From Aquarana catesbeiana (taxonomy: Eukaryota; Chordata; Amphibia; Anura; Ranidae), in the NCBI RefSeq assembly GCF_042186555.1, contig NC_133327.1:332113626-332177625 (forward strand): a stretch of DNA of 64,000 nt. Direction: 5' to 3'. Of the stretch, positions 10,784 through 21,747 are shown piece by piece. Under the pieces are notes generated by a model that saw nothing but the letters and a program-made list of their open reading frames with translations, did not search any database and was not told where the DNA came from. The stretch's first letter is position 1. Every line of letters starts with the position of its first letter. Position numbers and translations under genes: made by a program.

Positions 10784-11010
10784 TGATGTGCTTACTGCCC
10801 AGCTTGATGTGCCCATTGCCCAGTTTGATGTGCCCGTTGTCCAGCTTGATGTGCCTGTGCCTGCTGCCCAGCTTGATGTGCCTGCTTCTCAGCTTGATGT
10901 GCCCGTGGTCCAGCTTGATGTGCCTGCTGCCCAGCTTGATGTGCCTGTGCCTGCTGCCCAGCTTGATGTGCCCCTGCCTGCTGCTCAGCTTGATGCCATG
11001 GACTTTGCCC
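10784..11010 (+). repeat. 24-30-bp minisatellite (DVPVPAAQL units), part 2
   Basis: Continuation of the array after the insertion, about eight units encoding QLDVPVPAA-like repeats, ending shortly before the polypurine tract. Confidence 0.8.
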
Positions 11011-11044
11011 AGCAGTGGCTAGTGGGAACATCTGGAGGCCGCTC

Positions 11045-11059
11045 CTTTGAGGGGGGTAC
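11045..11059 (+). promoter_or_regulatory. Polypurine tract of the LTR element
   Basis: TTTGAGGGGGGTAC lies directly before the 3' LTR (TGTCAGG at 11060), as expected for the plus-strand primer. The context is similar to the G-rich tract at the matching place of the gypsy element at 41590-41610 (minus strand). Confidence 0.65.
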
Positions 11060-11775
11060 TGTCAGGAAAGGTTAAACCTGCTGGTGGCACTGTCGGACAT
11101 TTGGCTTGCAGTACTGATGTCCACCAGCAGGTGTCTCCCGGCAGTCTGGAACTGTCAGGAGAGCTTTTGTCTGCTGGTGGCACTATCTGATCCTTGGGCT
11201 GCAGTACTGGCGTCCACCAGCGGGTGGATTCCGGCAGTGTGGAGCCAACATTATCTCCTGCGATCGGGCATCACCTGAGCCTGATTGCAGGAGATGTGTA
11301 TAAATACCCAGCAACACACACACACAATTGCCTCTGTATCTTCCTTACACCCTGACATGAACCTGTGAGGTCTGAATCTGATCCTGATCCTGTCTCTCTA
11401 CCTGAACCCTGTGCCCTGTACCTGAACCTGTCCCTCCTGTGACCCTGTTACCTTTACCTTTGCCCTGGAGCTTTATCCATCCATTCTCTCCCTGTCCTGT
11501 TTGTTCCCTGTCCCCATCTGCTGATCTTCCGTTGATGACCCTGGCCTGGCTACGTTTATGATTCCGGTATTCCCCATTTATTATATATTCCTGTCTGACT
11601 ATTGTTATTTGTGGGTCTCTGTCTGTGAGTTGGTTTGTTGTGCACTGTATTATATTGGAGGTGGTTGTGTTTATATTTTTCACTTATCATAATAAATCAC
11701 AATATTTTCACTTTACATGTGTTTGGTTTCCTCTATTGCTGTCCACGCTGTTCTGGTCACACCTGATACATGACA
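11060..11775 (+). mobile_element. 3' LTR of pol-less gypsy-like element
   Basis: About 716 bp, TGTCAGG...CATGACA, colinear with 2195-2901 and roughly 90% identical by eye, including the duplicated CCACCAGC block, TATA box and AATAAA. The divergence suggests an old insertion. Confidence 0.85.
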
Positions 11776-12840
11776 ACAGTATTCTAAATGAGGTCTAAAA
11801 AAAGATCTATATAGGAGAATCAGAGCCTCCTTCCTTCTTCTGGTGTTCCTTCTAGTGATGCAACCTAGAATCCCATTTGCTTTTCCCATTGCAAGACTAC
11901 ATTGTTTGCTCATTGTGCAGTCATCTGAGATAAGTACCTCCAAATGTATTTCCTCTGTAGTGCTGGACAGCACTGTACCCCCAATATTGTACTCAACCAA
12001 TGGATTTTTTTACTAAGGTACATTATTTTACATTTATAAACATTGAATTGCAGTTTGCACAGATTTGACCAATCCTCCAGCAATGCCAAATCATGTTTTA
12101 TCTTACAGACACCTCCTGGGATATTAATGCTATTGCACACCTTTGTGTCATCAGAAAAAAAGACATACCTTACTCACAAAACATTTTGGTATATCACTTA
12201 CAAATAGATTAAATAGAACAGGACCTAGTACAGAACCTTGCGGTACACCACTAGTGACTGGTGTCTGTTCCGAATGAATTTACAGCCACACTCAGCTATA
12301 CAGTATCTATCTTTTAGCCAACTACATATCCCCCGAGCCACTCAAGGGTTAACTTTTTATTAGGCTATTATGTAGGACTGTATCAAATCCTTTGCTGAAA
12401 TCAAGATAGGTTTTGTTCACAGCACTACTCTGGTCTGAAACATTAGTGATATAGTCAAAAATTTCAATCAGGTTACTCTGACATGATTTGCCCTCAGTAA
12501 AGCCAAGCTGCTTTGGGTTGTGTGCTTTTAAAAGATCAATGATCTTTCTTTTAGGAGTGATCCCATTAAATTGTCCACAACAGATGTTAAACTCACTGGC
12601 TTGTAATTGCCAGCTTCTACCTTGCTACCTTTCTTGTGGATAGGTATATTATTGGTTGTCTGTTACTAATGGGGAACTCCTCCTAGAAGAAATTGATTAA
12701 AAAGATCAGTTAATGGTCCAACAACTATACCTTGAAGTTTTGGGATGAATAATATCAGGACCCATTGCTTTTTTAAGCTTTAACCAAGCCAGTTCCTCTG
12801 CTACCTCTGTCTCTAGAAATTCTAATTCTTTATTGATAGA
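11776..12840 (-). mobile_element. CR1-like LINE reverse transcriptase fragment
   Basis: Minus-strand translation with frameshifts gives successive CR1 RT blocks: TEGKSCQSNLIEIFDYI, YLDFSKGFDTVLHN (motif A), TSGVPQGSVLGPVLFN, an SDDTK block in place of ADDTK, and near 11790-11960 KANGILGCI and FFRPHLEYC. The order is as in CR1 ORF2, 5' part near 12840 and 3' part near 11776. Stops and indels make it a pseudogene. It continues at 1820-2189 beyond the LTR element. Confidence 0.8.
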
Positions 12841-13129
12841 ACACCAGTCTCAACTGCTTTAGGAATTCCAGTAAAGAGCTTGGAACAGTGGTATGTTGCA
12901 AAGCTCAAGGTCACCAAGCAACCTGAACACCTTAAAAAGAATACCATCATGTATATAGATCCAGCAGGACCTTGCTGCCAGGAAAACTCAAGTTGTGCAG
13001 TTTGGCATACCCTAAGACTTATCTGGCCACAAACAGTGTATGAGATCTCCATAAATAATGTCTAAAAGCTGGAAAGAATAATCAGCACACACCTGAAACA
13101 GTGGCTTGGACTTCAACATTGTTGGCCGT
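12841..13129. other. No recognisable feature
   Basis: This stretch between the CR1-like LINE and the foldback-like repeat shows no coding, RNA or element-end signal I could support. A degenerate 'CATTGTTGGCCGTGA' at about 13117 might be a worn hAT end but is too weak to call. Confidence 0.4.
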
Positions 13130-14165
13130 GAAAAAGGTATGGGGGCTCTGCCCCCCTCCCCAAAGCACTTTGTCACCATGTTGATGGGGACAAGGGCCTC
13201 TTCCTTCCTCTTCTGAACAGTGGTTGTGGGGGTCTGCGGGCAGGGGGCTTATCAGAATCTGCAAGCCCTCTTTAATAAGGGGCCCCCAGATCCCGCCCCC
13301 CCATTTGGATAGGTATGGGGTACATTGTACCCCTACTCATTCACCCAAAAAAGTCAAAAAGAAATAAAAACACACACATTGTTTTTTATTTTTAATAAAG
13401 GAATTGTCAAAAACTATGTCTTCCGATGTGGATCCATCATCAATCAGAGACTTCACTCGGTGGCACTGCTCCCTTGTGAAATCACCGGCTGGTGCATGCT
13501 GGGTCAGTGACATCTCATGGTGCGGTGCCACCAGGTGAAATCACCAGGTGGCCCCTCCACTTACCTATTTAAGAACTGTCAGATGGCAGAGCAGGCAGTT
13601 GCAGCTAGCTTTTGCCATTGGGCAGAGCTTTTTTTCCTTTTTCGGATCTGGCGGTGCAGCGGGCATCATGATTGATAATTTATTTTTATAAAGGAATTGA
13701 CAAAAACCGTGTGTGTGTTTTTATTTCTTATTGACGCTTTTTTGGGGTGAATGAGTAGGGGTACAATGTACCCCATACTTATTCACATGGGGGGCCAGGA
13801 TCGAGGGGTTAAAGGGCGCTTCCAGATTCTGATAAGCCCCCTGCACAGACCTAGAGTTGTGGGGAAGAGGCCCCTGTCCCCATCAACATGGAGACAATGT
13901 GCTTTGGGGTGGGGGGGCAGAGCACCCCCCTATGTTGAGAGCATGTGGCCTGGTATGGTTCAGGAGAGGAGGGGTGCTGCTTACTTGTTCCTCCTTTTCC
14001 TGGCCTGCCAGTCTACATGCTTGTATAAGGGTCTGGTTTGGATTTTGGGGGGACCCCAGGCTATTTTTTAAAAACATTTTAGTGTGGGGATAACCCTTAA
14101 AATCCATTCAAGACCTAAGGGTCCGGTATGGATTTTGGGGGGACTCTACACAGTTTTTTTTCTTT
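13130..14165. repeat. Inverted-repeat (foldback) segment at the 3' side of hAT-A
   Basis: Left arm 13130-13400 and right arm about 13690-13960 are inverted copies (for example GCACTTTGTCACCATGTTGATGGGGACAAG against its complement near 13870-13910), centred near 13550. The arms match the inner parts of the larger foldback at 14922-17717. The right side continues into the GGTCTGGTATGGATTTTGGGG sequence found in hAT 3' ends here. The left arm is shorter, suggesting loss of the outer left end. Confidence 0.65.
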
Positions 14166-14919
14166 TAGAGGTATTAATAAAGAAAGCAAGAATTGTCCTT
14201 GCTGTAAAAATTTAAATGATATGCACCTATCAAACAGGTGCAGAAAACTTGGTCCTTGGGTGTTAATTGCCCATGAAACCTATACCAAAATAATTCCTAC
14301 AGATAAAATCAACACCCACAAAGCTAGGCAGCCTAGACAGTCTTGCAGAGATTCCACATCCCAAAAACACTTAATCGATGACATCAGTTTTAGGAGCTTG
14401 ATAGCTGCTGCTAATCAAAGAATGATTCATTTTGATAACTGTCAGCTGGTCAACGGAGTCTGTGAACAGACGCACTCTTTTATCTGTAACAAACCTCCGG
14501 AAGCACTGAATACCGTTCAGAAAGCATGCTGGATGCAGGGCAGCCCAGCAGCTCAATTGCATACTAGGTAAGTGGCCAGTGGTCTATTCTCATGACCCAG
14601 TATCCCAGTGGACAGTTGATAACCTACCACCATATGATGCAGACACTGCCAGTGGGAAGGGAAAGCTAACAGCCCTGGACACCGAGGACTAAAAAAACGT
14701 TTAAACGCATCACTGAGGTGGCCCCCTTCTCCACCGCTCCTGACCAACAGAAACCTCAAAACTAGCTTTTCCATGAGAATGTAACCTACCAAAGTTTGGA
14801 AAGGGGTTACATAAAATCCTCTTTAAGGTGTCCTCAAGTGATTTCATCCTATTCTCCCTCTGTGGAGACGGGATGAGTTCCGAGACTTCCCCTTGTAACG
14901 GTGGTCAAGGAGGGTTGCC
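14166..14919 (-). pseudogene. hAT-A transposase, C-terminal fragment
   Basis: The minus-strand frame 14371-14562 gives a worn hAT C-terminal dimerisation region: CFLNGIQCFRRFVTDKRVRL followed by SVDQLTVIKMNHS, matching the family pattern S.ERVFSAAG..VTDKRTRL....VDRLTFIKMNESW. 14565-14919 aligns with the hAT-B sequence at 30253-30467 and with 24780-24966. 14166-14300 holds the tail-type repeat CAAACAGGTGCAGAAAA. The gene is cut at 14922 by a foldback element and continues from about 17718. Confidence 0.7.
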
Positions 14920-14921
14920 AA

Positions 14922-17717
14922 TAGGGATGAGCTTCGAGTTCGAGTCGAACTCCTGTTTGACTCGAACATCGGCTGTTCGCAAGTTCACTGAACAGCGAAC
15001 AATTTGGGGTGTTCGCAGCAAATTCGAATGCCGCGGAACAACCTTTAAAAGTCTATGGGAGAAATCAAAAGTGCTAATCTTAATGGCCTATATGCATGTT
15101 ATTGTCATAAAAAGTATTTGGGGACCAGGGTCCTTCCCCAGGGGACATGGATCAATGCAAAAAAAAGTTTTAAAAACGGCCGTTTTTTTCGGGAGCAGTG
15201 ATATTAATAATGCTTAAAGTCAAACAATAAAAGTGTAATATCCCTTTAAATTTTGTAGCTGGGGGGTGTCTATAGTATGCCTGTAAAGGGGCGCATGTTT
15301 CCCGTGTTTAGAACAGTCTGACAGCAAAATGACATTTCAAAGGAAAAAAAGTCATTTAAAACTACTGGCGGCTATTGTATTGCCGGTCCGACAATACACA
15401 TAGAAGTTCATTGATAAAAACGGCATGGGAATTCCCCACAGGGGAACCCCGAACCAACATTTTTTAAAAAAATGATGTGGGGGTCCCCCTAAATTCCATA
15501 CCAGGCCCTTCAGGTCTGGTATGGATATTAAGGGGAACCCCGGCCAAAATTTAAGAAAAAAAATGACATGGGGGGTCCCCCTAAATTCCATACCAGACCC
15601 TTCAGGTATGGTATGGATATTAAGGGGAACCCCTGCCAAAATTAAAAAAAAAAACGACGTGGGGTCCCCCCAAAAATCCATACCAGACCCTTATCCGAGC
15701 ACGCAACCTGGCAGGCCACAGGAAAAGAGGGGGGACGAGAGAGCGGCCCCCCCTCCTGAACCATAGCAGGCCACATGCCCTCAACATTGGGAGGGTGATT
15801 TGGGGTAGCCCCCCAAAACACCTTGTCCCCATGTTGATGAGGACAAGGGCCTCATCCCCACCACCCTGGCCGGTGGTTGTGGGGGTCTGAGGGCGGGGGG
15901 CTTATCGGAATCTGGAAGCCCCCTTTAACAAGGGGACCCCCAGATCCCGGCCCCCCCTGTGTGAAATGGTAAGGGGGTACCTACCATTTCACTAAAAAAC
16001 TGTCAAACATGTTAAAAATGACAAGAGACAGTTTTTGACAATTCCTTTATTTAAATGCTTCTTCTTTCTTCTATCTTCCTTCATCTTCTTCTGGTTCTTC
16101 TGGTTCTTCTGGTTCTTCCTCCGGTGTTCTCGTCCAGCATCTCCTCCGCGGCATCTTCTACCCTTCTTCTCCTCGGGTCGCTCCGCATCCATGGCATGGA
16201 GGGAGGCTCCCGCTCTTCTCTTCATCTTCTTCTCTTCTTCATCTTCTTCTCCGGGCCGCTCCGCATTCATGCTGGCATGGAGGGAGGCTCCCGCTGTGTG
16301 ACGCATCTCCTCTTCTGATGGTTCTCAAATAACGGGGGTGGGACGCACGGGACATGACGGGACTTCCCTGTGGCATTCCCCGTGACGTCACAGGGAAGTC
16401 CCGTCAAGTCACCGTGCGTCAGAGGGGGGCGGGGTCACCGGGTGGCCCCCCCCGTTATTTAAGAACCGTCAGAAGAGGAGACGCGTCACACAGCGGGAGC
16501 CTCCCTCCATGCCAGCATGGATGCGGAGCGGCCCGGAGAAGAAGATGAAGAAGAGAAGAAGAAAAAAAGATGAAGAATAGAAGAAGATGAAGAGAAGAGC
16601 GGGAGCCTCCCTCCATGCCATGAATGCGGAGCGGCCCGAGGAGAAGAAGGGAAGAAGACACAGCGGAGGAGATACAGGACGAGAACACCGGAGGAAGAAC
16701 CAGAAGAAACAGAAGAAGAAGAAGATGAAGGAAGATAGAAGAAAGAAGAAGCATTTAAATAAAGGAATTGTCAAAAACTGTCTCTTGTCATTTTTAACAT
16801 TTTTGACAGTTTTTTAGTGAAATGGTAGGGGTACTTTTGTACCCCCTTACCATTTCACACAGGGGGGGCCGGGATCTGGGGGTTCCCTTGTTAAAGGGGG
16901 CTTCCAGATTCCGATAAGCCCCCCACCCGCAGACCCACACAACCACCGGCCAGGGTTGTGGGGATGAGGCCCTTGTCCTCATCAACATGAGGACAAGATG
17001 TTTTGGGGGGCTACCCCAAAGCACCCTCCCAATGTTGAGGGCATGTGTCCTGGTACGGTTCAGGAGGGGTGGGCGCTCTCTCTTCCCCCCCTCTTTTCCT
17101 GCAGCCTGCCAGGTTGCGTGCTCGGATAAAGGTCTGGTATGGATTTTTGGGGGGACCCTATCCCGTTTTTTTTTTAAATTTTGGCCGGGGTTCCCCTTAA
17201 TATCCATACCAGATCTGAAGGGCCTGGTATGGAATTTAGGGGGACCCCCACATCATTTTTTTTTTCATTTTGGTTTGGGGTTCCCCTGTGGGGAATTCCC
17301 ATGCCGTTTTTATCAATGAACTTCTATGTATATTGTCTGACCGGCAATGCAATAGCCGCGAGTAGTTTTAAATGACTTTTTTCCTTAGAAATGTGATTTT
17401 GCTGTCAGACTGTTTTAAAAACGGGAAACATGCGCCCTTTACAGGCATACTATAGACACCCCCCAGGTATGGAATTTAAAGGGATATTACACTTTTATTG
17501 TTTGACTTTAAGCATTATTAAAATTACTGCTTCTGAAAAAACGGCCATTTTTAAAACCTTTTTTTTAGCATTGATACATGTCCCCTGGGGCAGGACCCAG
17601 GTCCCCAAACACTTTTTATGACAATAACTTGCATATAAGCCTTTAAAATTAGCACTTTTGATTATTCATGTTCGTGTCCCATAGACTTTAACGGTGTTCG
17701 CGTGTTCGAACAAACTT
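14922..17717. mobile_element. Giant foldback element made of two inverted hAT 3' ends
   Basis: Starts with the hAT terminus TAGGGATGAGCTTCGAG. About 1.4 kb of sequence is repeated in inverted orientation on the right: 15000-15480 matches 17270-17700 (e.g. CAGTCTGACAGCAAAATGAC and complement), 15800-16030 matches 16790-17030, and 16100-16320 matches 16440-16740. The centre near 16360-16410 is itself a palindrome around GACGGGACTTCCCTGTG. The outer sequences match the 3' ends of hAT-B (22872-23130) and hAT-C (38030-38576). The right terminus is lost. Purine-rich ORFs within the arms are not genes. Confidence 0.8.
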
Positions 17718-19690
17718 TTCAGACGTATGACTGTCTGAAATGGCTACAGATTCTTCCCGCCTGCTCTAGAAGATCTTGCAACCCTGGGTACCTGTTTAAG
17801 AAATGCTGCACCACTAAATTCAGGATGTGTTAGGCATGGCACATGTGTCAACTTTCCTTGTTAAGGGGTGGACAGGAGGCTGGTGTCATTATCGCACACC
17901 ACTATTCCTGGCTCAAGCTGGCTTGGATGAACCACCTCTGGGCCTGTCCCTCAAGAGCTGAAAGAATCTCTGCTCCGTGTGGCTCCTGTCCCCCAGACAG
18001 ATCAGCTGAAGCACTGAATGGCATTTTTTAGCCTGACTCATTAAATAGCCCCTTGAACACTTAGGGGGTGCTGGTGGTTCATAGGACAATTCAGCAGAGG
18101 AGGGCATGGAGGAGAAGGAGGAGGGGATGGAGCTGACAAATCTCGAATCATCACCACCAGCTGTATGGAGATGTGGTGGCAAAACAAGCTCCAGCACTGA
18201 GCCCTGTCTTGCATCCTTCCGGGTTGCAAGCAGAGTTACCCAGTGTGCTGTAAACTAAATATGGCATCCCTGACCATGCTTGCTGGACCACATGTCAGCA
18301 GTAACATGGACCTTGCTGCTAACTGCCTTGCCCAACGATGCCACAACATTGCCTTTCATGTGATGGTACAGAACTGGAATGGCCTTACATGCAAAGAAAT
18401 AGTGACTGGGAACCTGCCATTGTGGTCCAGCACATTCTGCAAATTCACAGATGGGGGCAGAATCCACCAGACGGAAAGGCAGGAGTCATAAAGCCAGCAA
18501 TTTGGACAGGTTGGAATTTAGACGCTGGGCATTTGAACGGCAGGGACTGTTTTTTTTACCGCTGCAGCAGCTGCCTGCCATACTCTACAGCTGGTGGTGT
18601 GCTGCTGGCAGACATGCTGCAAGGACCTGTGACACCCTTTGCCATACCATCATCCCTGTCAGTGGAGGCTGCTGAGAGGTCATCAGATATAGTGGGGGTA
18701 GACCTGAAAGGTGAGGAGTAAGGAGGAGAAGAAAGTTGTCCCTTGTGTGGCTTTCAGGTGCTCTTGCCAATGGGCTGAGTAGTGGGAGGTTAGATACCTT
18801 GTCGAGCATGTGGTACCCAAATGGCTGTTGTATTTGCCACGCTTGATCTGCTTGAGGCAAAGTTTGCAATTTACAGCAGTGCGATTGGCTGCACGTGTGC
18901 TAAAAAAGGCCCAGAGAGCTGAGCTGTGGGAAGTGGGCCAGGACATAACAGCTCCACAAACTGATGGAATAGGGCGGCTGCTCTCTACTCTTCTATGATG
19001 GCTGCCTCTGGAGGACATCTTGCCTTGTTGGGGTTGTGCCTTACACTCACTTTCCTCCTCTGCTCTATCTGGCACCCAAGTCACGTCAGTGACCTCATCA
19101 TGATCATCCCCTCCATCATTGGAGCCAACTTGACAATACACTGTGGCTGGGGGAACATAACTGCCAATTTGTTATTTATCAGTGTCCTCCCCTCTCTATA
19201 GGCTCATGTTCCTGCCTTCCTCAACCTCAGAGTCAGAACCAACATCAGAAAGTAATGCCTGTGCATTGTCAAGGAACAAGTGGCTGACGCTGTGTTCAAA
19301 TAAGTCAGATGACTTCTCCATGCATGCTGCTGGGGCTATGGCAGGAATAGCTGTGAGCAAGGAGGCAGAATAAGCCTCTCTGGCAGCTGCAGTGGACTGC
19401 ACACTAGTCTCTGCTTGGGTGATAGAGGATGAGGAGGATAGTTTAATAAGCCAGTCCACCACCTCCTCTGCATGCTGTGGCTGGATAGCATGGGCAAGAT
19501 CACTAAACAGAGAAAATGGTGCCCTGCCTGAGGACAGAGTACTTCCACCTTTGCCTGTGGACACATACTGTACGCTGCGGACCCCCTTACAGTGGCATGG
19601 GAACGTCTGCCACTCCTTGTTGGCCTCCCAAACATGATGGGGGCGCTTATTACCAAAATGTAATAGAGAAGGGGAAATGTGTAATTGGAT
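17718..19690 (-). pseudogene. hAT-A transposase, N-terminal and middle fragments
   Basis: Minus-strand frames give hAT domains in order from 19690 leftwards: an N-terminal segment (FGRPTRSGRRSHATVRGS; 19336-19656), a low-complexity Ser-rich acidic part, then a BED zinc finger (CKLCLKQIKRG...TTCSTRYLTSHYSAHW) at about 18760-18860, followed by catalytic-domain blocks near 18250-18470 (KGNVVASLGKAVSSKVHVTADMW) and 17913-18197. Several frameshifts and stops are present. At the left edge the sequence jumps from the foldback into the 'LTHVPCLTHILN' region near 17750-17850; about 700 bp present in hAT-B (30468-31163) is missing. Confidence 0.75.
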
Positions 19691-19764
19691 GGGCTTCAAT
19701 CAATGAAAAGTGGTGTTTGGTACACTTTAACTTGAGAACTTCTGCTGACAGAAATGTCTGTATA

Positions 19765-19992
19765 TGTATATGCAGAAAAAAAGGTGCATGCAGCATTTTA
19801 AAAATGCATTGGCCATGAAATTGAATCATGCTTTTGCACCATGTGACTTACCTGCAGTTCCCGCACCCAAATCTAAAAATGCAGCATGCCAGTTGCAGGA
19901 ACTCCAGGTAAGTCGCATAGTGCAAAAGCATGATGCAATTTCATGACCAATGCATTTTTAAAATGCTGCATGCACCTTTTTTTCCTGCAGGA
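19765..19992. mobile_element. MITE core: near-perfect hairpin
   Basis: About 95-bp arms (19768-19865 and 19890-19990) with a loop of about 25 bp: GGTGCATGCAGCATTTTAAA on the left, its complement on the right, likewise GAATCATGCTTTTGCACCATG. The full element probably extends to about 20070 (GTGTGAACCAGGCCTAAAG). No ORF. Class not determined. Confidence 0.65.
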
Positions 19993-20049
19993 AATGCAGG
20001 CATGGTAGCCCATTCAAATGAATGGGCTGTTGTTCCTGCACAAACCCGC

Positions 20050-20814
20050 ATACGTGTGAACCAGGCCTAAAGCGATAATAAACTCATTTTTAAAAATAAA
20101 AACACTGGTACCCCTGAAGGTTTAAGTCATATGCACTAGTATGCACTCCATACTAGCACATTATGACAGACTTACCTGTAAATTGAGCTCTTTACGGCTC
20201 CCCTTGGCCCTCAGCACATCCATCTTCTCCCAGTCTTCTTTCTTGGTTCTCAACCTTTGAGCGCTTGAATGTACAGGCTGCGATGACATGACTCCTGCGC
20301 ATGTGCAAGGGAGTCAAATCGATGCAGCACACAGAGCAGGCTCTAAATGTGATGTGAGCTGAGCATGTGCAGCTCAAATCATATTATCGCTGATAGGCAG
20401 GGGGCATTCATAACAGAAGAGACCATTAGGGTCTCTTCTGTTATAATCGCTTCAGTGCCGAACACTTTTACCCCCTTCCTGCCCAGGCCAATTTTCAGCA
20501 CTGTCACACTTTGAATGACAATTTTTATAATTTTGGTCAAACAAACAGAGCTTTCTTTTAGTGGTATTAAATCTCCACCTGTTTTTATTTTTTATTTTTA
20601 TTTTTATGCTAAATAAACAAAAAAGACTGAAAAAAAAAAATGTTTTTATTAACTTCGGTTAAAATTTTTTGCAAATAAATAAATCTTCCTTCAAATTTAT
20701 GCCAAAATTTATTCTGCCACATTTTGTTCGAAAAAAAAAATAACCCAAACCACTATATATTATTTATTCTGTAGGAAAGTTATGGAGTCCACAAGCTATG
20801 GGATATACCGCACA
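20050..20814. repeat. Anonymous DNA-transposon-like repeats
   Basis: No coding signal. 20410-20444 is a perfect 15-bp-arm hairpin (ATAACAGAAGAGACC / complement, 5-nt loop). 20450-20810 starts with TTCAGTGCCGAACACTTTTACCCC and is A/T-rich, similar in style to the non-autonomous TTAA-type repeats at 21750, 39480 and 45939, but no clear termini were found. Confidence 0.4.
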
Positions 20815-21212
20815 CTCACCAGCCAATTTATTAGGTACACCTTGCTACTAGCAGGTCGGACACCATTTTGCCTTCATTCTTCGTGACATAGATACAACAA
20901 GGCATCTTCCTCTACACAACTGCCGCTTTCTGGATATTTTCTCTTTTTCCCACTATTCTCTGTAAACCTGAGAGATGGTTCTGCGTGAAAATCCCAGAAA
21001 TACTCAGACCAGCCCGTCTGCAACCAACAACCATGCCACGTTCAAAGTCACTTCAATCCCCTTTCTTGCCCATTCTGATGCTCAGTTTGACCTTCAGCAA
21101 GTCGTATTCACCACATCTAGATGCCTAAATGCATTGAGTTGCTGCCATGTGATTGGCTGATTAACTATTTGTGTTACCAAGCAATTAAACAGGTGTACCT
21201 AATAAAGTGGTG
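20815..21212. mobile_element. Internally deleted Tc1-like transposon (TTTATTAGGTACACCT family)
   Basis: Left end has CACTCACCAGCCAATTTATTAGGTACACCTTG and right end ACAGGTGTACCTAATAAAGTGG, forming an inverted pair. Read on the minus strand the retained part covers the transposase N-terminal region (RC of TGCCACGTTCAAAGTCACTT and AAATACTCAGACCAGCCCGTC encodes the start of a Tc1-type DNA-binding domain). Most of the catalytic domain is deleted around 20885-20915. Non-autonomous relic. Confidence 0.7.
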
Positions 21213-21575
21213 TAAATTCTTAGCTCAAATAAAGTTATTTTCTCTTGCTCTCAGCTTTTTCCAAATGCCCCTTTTTTTTTTTTTTTTTTTTGCTGCTGTG
21301 ATCTGACTTTCTGTTAGAGGGTGGATAAGTTTCAGCTTCATGGTCCTACTGTAGGTAAGAATGTAGCCACCCACTCTTGCTCACTCCTGAGATGGACTAT
21401 TGGATGTGTAGTGTGCATAGAGCAGTGTACATGGCTGCAACTAACATGCAAGGGAATAGGAGAGATTTTTGGGGATGTTGGGTTGGAGAGCAAAATTCTA
21501 TGGGGGGTTCCCAAGAAAATGTTTGCCCAGGGTCCAATCCATATTAAAGACGGCCCTGTATACAGCACTAAATGT
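21213..21575. other. Short anonymous stretch
   Basis: Contains a poly(T) run at about 21271-21291. There is a possible small inverted end pair around AGGGTCCAATCCATATTAAAGACGGCCCTG (about 21530-21560). No gene supported. Confidence 0.3.
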
Positions 21576-21747
21576 TATGTGATGCGGTTTAAAACACTGC
21601 ACTACACAGACACACTCCACTATACTGAATTAAAACTGCACTAATGCACTTCCATATACTGCAGTAAAACAGCACTGATGCACTTCAATATACTGCAGTA
21701 AAACTGCACTGATGCACTACAATATACTGCAATAAAACTGCACTGAT
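21576..21747. repeat. Tandem array (CTGCACTGATGCACTTCAATATACTGCAGTAAAA), part 1
   Basis: Units of about 35-45 bp with CTGCAGTAAAACTGCACTGATG. The array is split by a piggyBac-like MITE and continues at 22613-22830. By position it is the 5' leader array of hAT-A, analogous to arrays in the hAT-B and hAT-C leaders but with an unrelated unit. Confidence 0.75.

Noticed and set aside
12822..13065. Short ORFs on both strands near 12880-13060
   Set aside because: No domain, no composition bias, and no splice context; consistent with chance.
15992..16817. Lys/Glu/Arg-rich ORFs (EKKMKRRAGASLHA, RRKNQKNQKK) that look like nuclear proteins
   Set aside because: They occur as mirror images in the two arms of a foldback; GAAGAA-rich sequence explains the composition.
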